From: Caryophanales bacterium
Lineage (GTDB): Bacteria; Bacillota_I; Bacilli_A; RFN20; JAISJY01
NCBI GenBank assembly: GCA_031261365.1
Contig: JAISJY010000142.1
Span: forward strand, 1-9,323
DNA: 9,323 nt
Direction of reading: 5' to 3'
In this document: in pieces, positions 7,755-9,323 of the stretch
How positions within the stretch are numbered: the stretch's first letter is position 1
Layout of the letters: each line of letters opens with the position of its first letter
The notes under the pieces: generated by a model
What the model saw: only the letters and a program-made list of their open reading frames with translations
What the model was told of the DNA's origin: nothing
Database searches by the model: none
Translations under genes and position numbers: made by a program

Positions 7755-7779
7755 ATTTGCCAAACATTCTTTGGCTAAT
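7755..7779 (-). terminator. Weak hairpin downstream of the MalG-type permease gene
   Basis: GCCAAA (7759-7764) pairs with TTTGGC (7770-7775) around a 5-nt loop; three more A/T pairs follow beyond a T-T mismatch. It lies about 35 nt past the permease stop. On the minus strand no T-run follows, so it is a weak terminator at best and transcription may read on into the kinase gene. Confidence 0.35.
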
Positions 7780-7812
7780 AGTTATGTTGTTATATTCCAT
7801 TGTTATAATTTA

Positions 7813-8676
7813 CTAATCTTTCATCCCAGACATAGTAATACCAGAGATAAAGTATTTTTGTAAACAAAAGTAAATAACAAACAAAGGCAACATTGAAATC
7901 AAAGAACCTGCCATAGTAGCTGGTAAGTCTGAACCTGAACCTGTTGCAAAAAAGCTTAAAGCAATTTGTAAAGTATATTTACTCTCATCATTAGCCAAAT
8001 ACAATAATGGTCCTAAATAATCATTATACACGGCTATTATTCCTAAGATGGCTTGAGCAATTAAAGCAGGTTTTGATAAAGGCAATATTATTTTATAATA
8101 TATTTGAAAAAAGCCTAAACCATCTATTCTAGCCGCATCTAACATTTCATTAGGAATAGCATTTATAGACTGTCTTAAAAAGAAAACCCCTGTAGCAGAA
8201 CCAAACATGGCTGGAACAATTAAAGGGAAAAATGAATTAGTTAATCCTAAATTATCATAAATAAAATAAGAAGGTATCATTAATATTATACCCGGTATCA
8301 TCATTGAAAAAATAAGAGTACCAAATAATATCTTTTTACCTTTAAATCTTAATTTAGCATAAGCATAAGCAGATACACTTGAAGAAAACATACCTACTAA
8401 AATAACAGGAACTAAAATTATTAAAGTGTTTTTAATACCTATTAATATTAAACTTTGGTGAGTATTAGAAGAGGTAAAAGTTGTAAAAACTCTTTTGAAA
8501 GCAGTGAAATTAATTTGATTTAAATTAGGAAACCAAACAAAAGGATTAGCTGTTGCCAAAGCATTATTAGCTTTAATACTCGTTACAATTACCATCCAAA
8601 AAGGAATTAAATAAATTAAAGAAAAACCAATTAAGATAAGATATAAAATAGTTTTATTAATAATTTTCTTGCTCAT
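7813..8676 (-). CDS. CUT1-family sugar ABC transporter permease, MalG type
   Basis: This is the second membrane subunit of a carbohydrate importer. The protein has 287 residues, normal for the family. An N-terminal helix lies at about 9-32 and further helices at about 79-105, 117-140, 147-168, 203-224 and 258-276. The EAA coupling loop is visible at about 180-200 (DAARIDGLG, then KIILPLSKPAL), and the C-terminus YFISGITMSGMKD is typical of MalG-like proteins. It overlaps the upstream MalF-type frame by 4 nt (ATGA), indicating a once-coupled pair. CUT1 systems import oligosaccharides or glycerol-phosphate compounds; the exact sugar cannot be inferred because no binding protein is in the window. 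The TAG stop is followed directly by an in-frame TAA. Its function is in doubt if its partner is truly broken. Confidence 0.9.
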   Translation of the reverse strand: MSKKIINKTILYLILIGFSLIYLIPFWMVIVTSIKANNALATANPFVWFPNLNQINFTAFKRVFTTFTSSNTHQSLILIGIKNTLIILVPVILVGMFSSSVSAYAYAKLRFKGKKILFGTLIFSMMIPGIILMIPSYFIYDNLGLTNSFFPLIVPAMFGSATGVFFLRQSINAIPNEMLDAARIDGLGFFQIYYKIILPLSKPALIAQAILGIIAVYNDYLGPLLYLANDESKYTLQIALSFFATGSGSDLPATMAGSLISMLPLFVIYFCLQKYFISGITMSGMKD

Positions 8677-9230
8677 TGTTTAACCCATTTCTTTGAACCA
8701 TAAAAATTAATAAGGGTTAAAATACCTGTTATTACTAATAAGATAACACTCACAGCTGAAGCACTCCCTAACCCACCAACTGTATTGAAACCCTTTTGAT
8801 ATAAATAAAAAACAATAGTTAATCCAGCATCTTTAGGACCTGTAATAGAAACTAAATTAGAATTAATAGAGTTTATAGCTTGGAAGCGAGTAAACTCTTG
8901 CAAACCTCCAATTATACCAACAATAAATAAATAAAAAGTTGTCGGTGATACTAAAGGTAAAGTTATTTTAGTAAACTTTTGCAAAGCATTAGCTCCATCT
9001 ATTTCAGCAGCCTCATAATATAAAGGATTAATAGAAGTTAAAGAAGAAGAATATAAAATCATTGAAAAACCTATTCCTGTCCAAACTCCCATTAAAATCA
9101 TCCCCCACATAAAATACTTCTCATCTCTTAACCAAGCAATATCTTTAATACCAAAGACACTTAAAAATTGATTAATTAAACCATAATTAGAATCTAACAA
9201 AGCTCTCCACATTAAAGTAATATCCACCAC
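8673..9230 (-). CDS. CUT1-family sugar ABC transporter permease, MalF type, C-terminal part of an interrupted gene
   Basis: The readable frame from GTG at 9230 gives 185 residues, whereas MalF-type partners are usually about 290-300. It contains helices at about 40-62, 96-116 and 155-178, the EAA loop at about 73-92 (EAAEIDGANALQKF) and a typical end (INFYGSKKW). The N-terminal helices are missing. The GTG is probably not a real start: no Shine-Dalgarno sequence precedes it, and the same frame stays open upstream through FKPVFRKIFFIPYICSVV, which is conserved family sequence, until a TAG at 9281-9279. It ends with an ATGA overlap to the MalG-type gene. As it stands the product would be a non-functional fragment unless the stops are sequence errors or are read through. 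Confidence 0.75.
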   Translation of the reverse strand: MVDITLMWRALLDSNYGLINQFLSVFGIKDIAWLRDEKYFMWGMILMGVWTGIGFSMILYSSSLTSINPLYYEAAEIDGANALQKFTKITLPLVSPTTFYLFIVGIIGGLQEFTRFQAINSINSNLVSITGPKDAGLTIVFYLYQKGFNTVGGLGSASAVSVILLVITGILTLINFYGSKKWVKQ

Positions 9231-9323
9231 TGAACAAATATAAGGAATAAAAAAAATTTTTCTAAAAACAGGTTTAAACTAAAGTTATTGATTTAAAATA
9301 ACAGAGATTATAAAACCAATAAG
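9231..9323 (-). pseudogene. Upstream in-frame part of the MalF-type permease with two nonsense codons
   Basis: Reading down from the window edge in the same frame as the MalF-type fragment gives LIGFIISVILNQ, stop, L, stop, then FKPVFRKIFF. The first part matches the helix that precedes the short basic cytoplasmic loop in MalF-type permeases, and the second part is the conserved FR-hydrophobic-PY segment after it. The stops are TAA (9287-9285) and TAG (9281-9279). Each is one base from a lysine codon (AAA, AAG) or a glutamine codon (CAA, CAG), residues expected in that loop. Length is preserved, so no frameshift is involved. The gene runs off the window, so the rest of its N-terminus is unseen. 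Confidence 0.72.

Larger units (their letters stand above)
1112..8035. repeat. Dispersed polar heptamer AGCCGTG (core GCCGTG)
   Basis: Core copies on the plus strand: within 1112-1118, 2165-2170 (preceded by T), 2773-2779, 3664-3670, 5241-5247 and 7389-7395. One minus-strand copy is at 8035-8029. All lie inside genes. In genes read with the motif it encodes Ala-Val as GCC-GTG; in genes read against it, it encodes Thr-Ala as ACG-GCT. These are uncommon codons here. About 0.4 copies would be expected in random sequence of this composition on both strands. Confidence 0.45.

Noticed and set aside
7787..7807. Direct repeat TTGTTATA (7787-7794 and 7800-7807)
   Set aside because: It is only two 8-base copies in very AT-rich DNA just past a gene end, which is easily chance.
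9228..9230. GTG as the true start of a short, complete MalF-type permease
   Set aside because: Conserved family sequence continues in frame upstream of it, no Shine-Dalgarno sequence is present, and the resulting protein would lack about 100 residues and its first helices.
9279..9287. Genome-wide stop reassignment as the explanation of the MalF-type stops
   Set aside because: Both TAA and TAG would have to be sense codons, but TAA cleanly ends potB, the kinase and the exporter permease at family-normal lengths. At most local recoding is possible.
1..9323. Mycoplasma-type code with TGA as Trp
   Set aside because: TGA ends potC, the exporter ATPase and the MalF-type frame at the expected points, and tryptophans are encoded by TGG.

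Overview
The window is AT-rich (roughly 30% GC by eye), densely packed and uses the standard bacterial code: TGG encodes Trp, and TGA, TAA and TAG all end genes. Shine-Dalgarno-like purine runs precede several starts. Together with Firmicutes-style PotD and sugar-permease features, this suggests an uncultured low-GC Bacillota or Mollicutes-related gut bacterium that does not use the Mycoplasma code. The taxonomic call is inference only.

Plus strand, 1-3058: the distal part of a polyamine (spermidine/putrescine) ABC importer operon. A short C-terminal coding tail, probably PotA, overlaps potB; potB overlaps potC by 7 nt; and potC overlaps potD by 4 nt (ATGA). A clear rho-independent terminator follows potD at 3069-3092.

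Minus strand, 7586 down to 3277: a three-gene unit consisting of a large hybrid sensor histidine kinase (extracellular Cache-like sensor, HisKA, HATPase, a receiver-like domain and a canonical C-terminal receiver), then a DrrA-like ABC exporter ATPase 7 nt later, then its ABC-2 permease overlapping by 8 nt. This unit converges on the pot operon. The 218-nt gap between them holds the pot terminator, a weak minus-strand terminator candidate and a cluster of short inverted repeats.

Minus strand, 9323 down to 7813: the end of a CUT1-family sugar ABC importer operon. The MalG-type permease is intact. The MalF-type permease upstream of it is interrupted by two in-frame stop codons six bases apart, close to the window edge. 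Homology-like sequence continues on both sides of the stops, so this is a recent pseudogene, a sequence error or a recoding site. A 226-nt gap with a probable kinase promoter separates this operon from the kinase.

The most interesting non-gene signal is a GC-rich heptamer, AGCCGTG (core GCCGTG). The core occurs seven times, six of them on the plus strand regardless of gene direction. That pattern resembles a polar chromosomal motif such as Chi. No RNA genes, CRISPR arrays or insertion sequences were seen. No gene-free stretch exceeds 300 bases.
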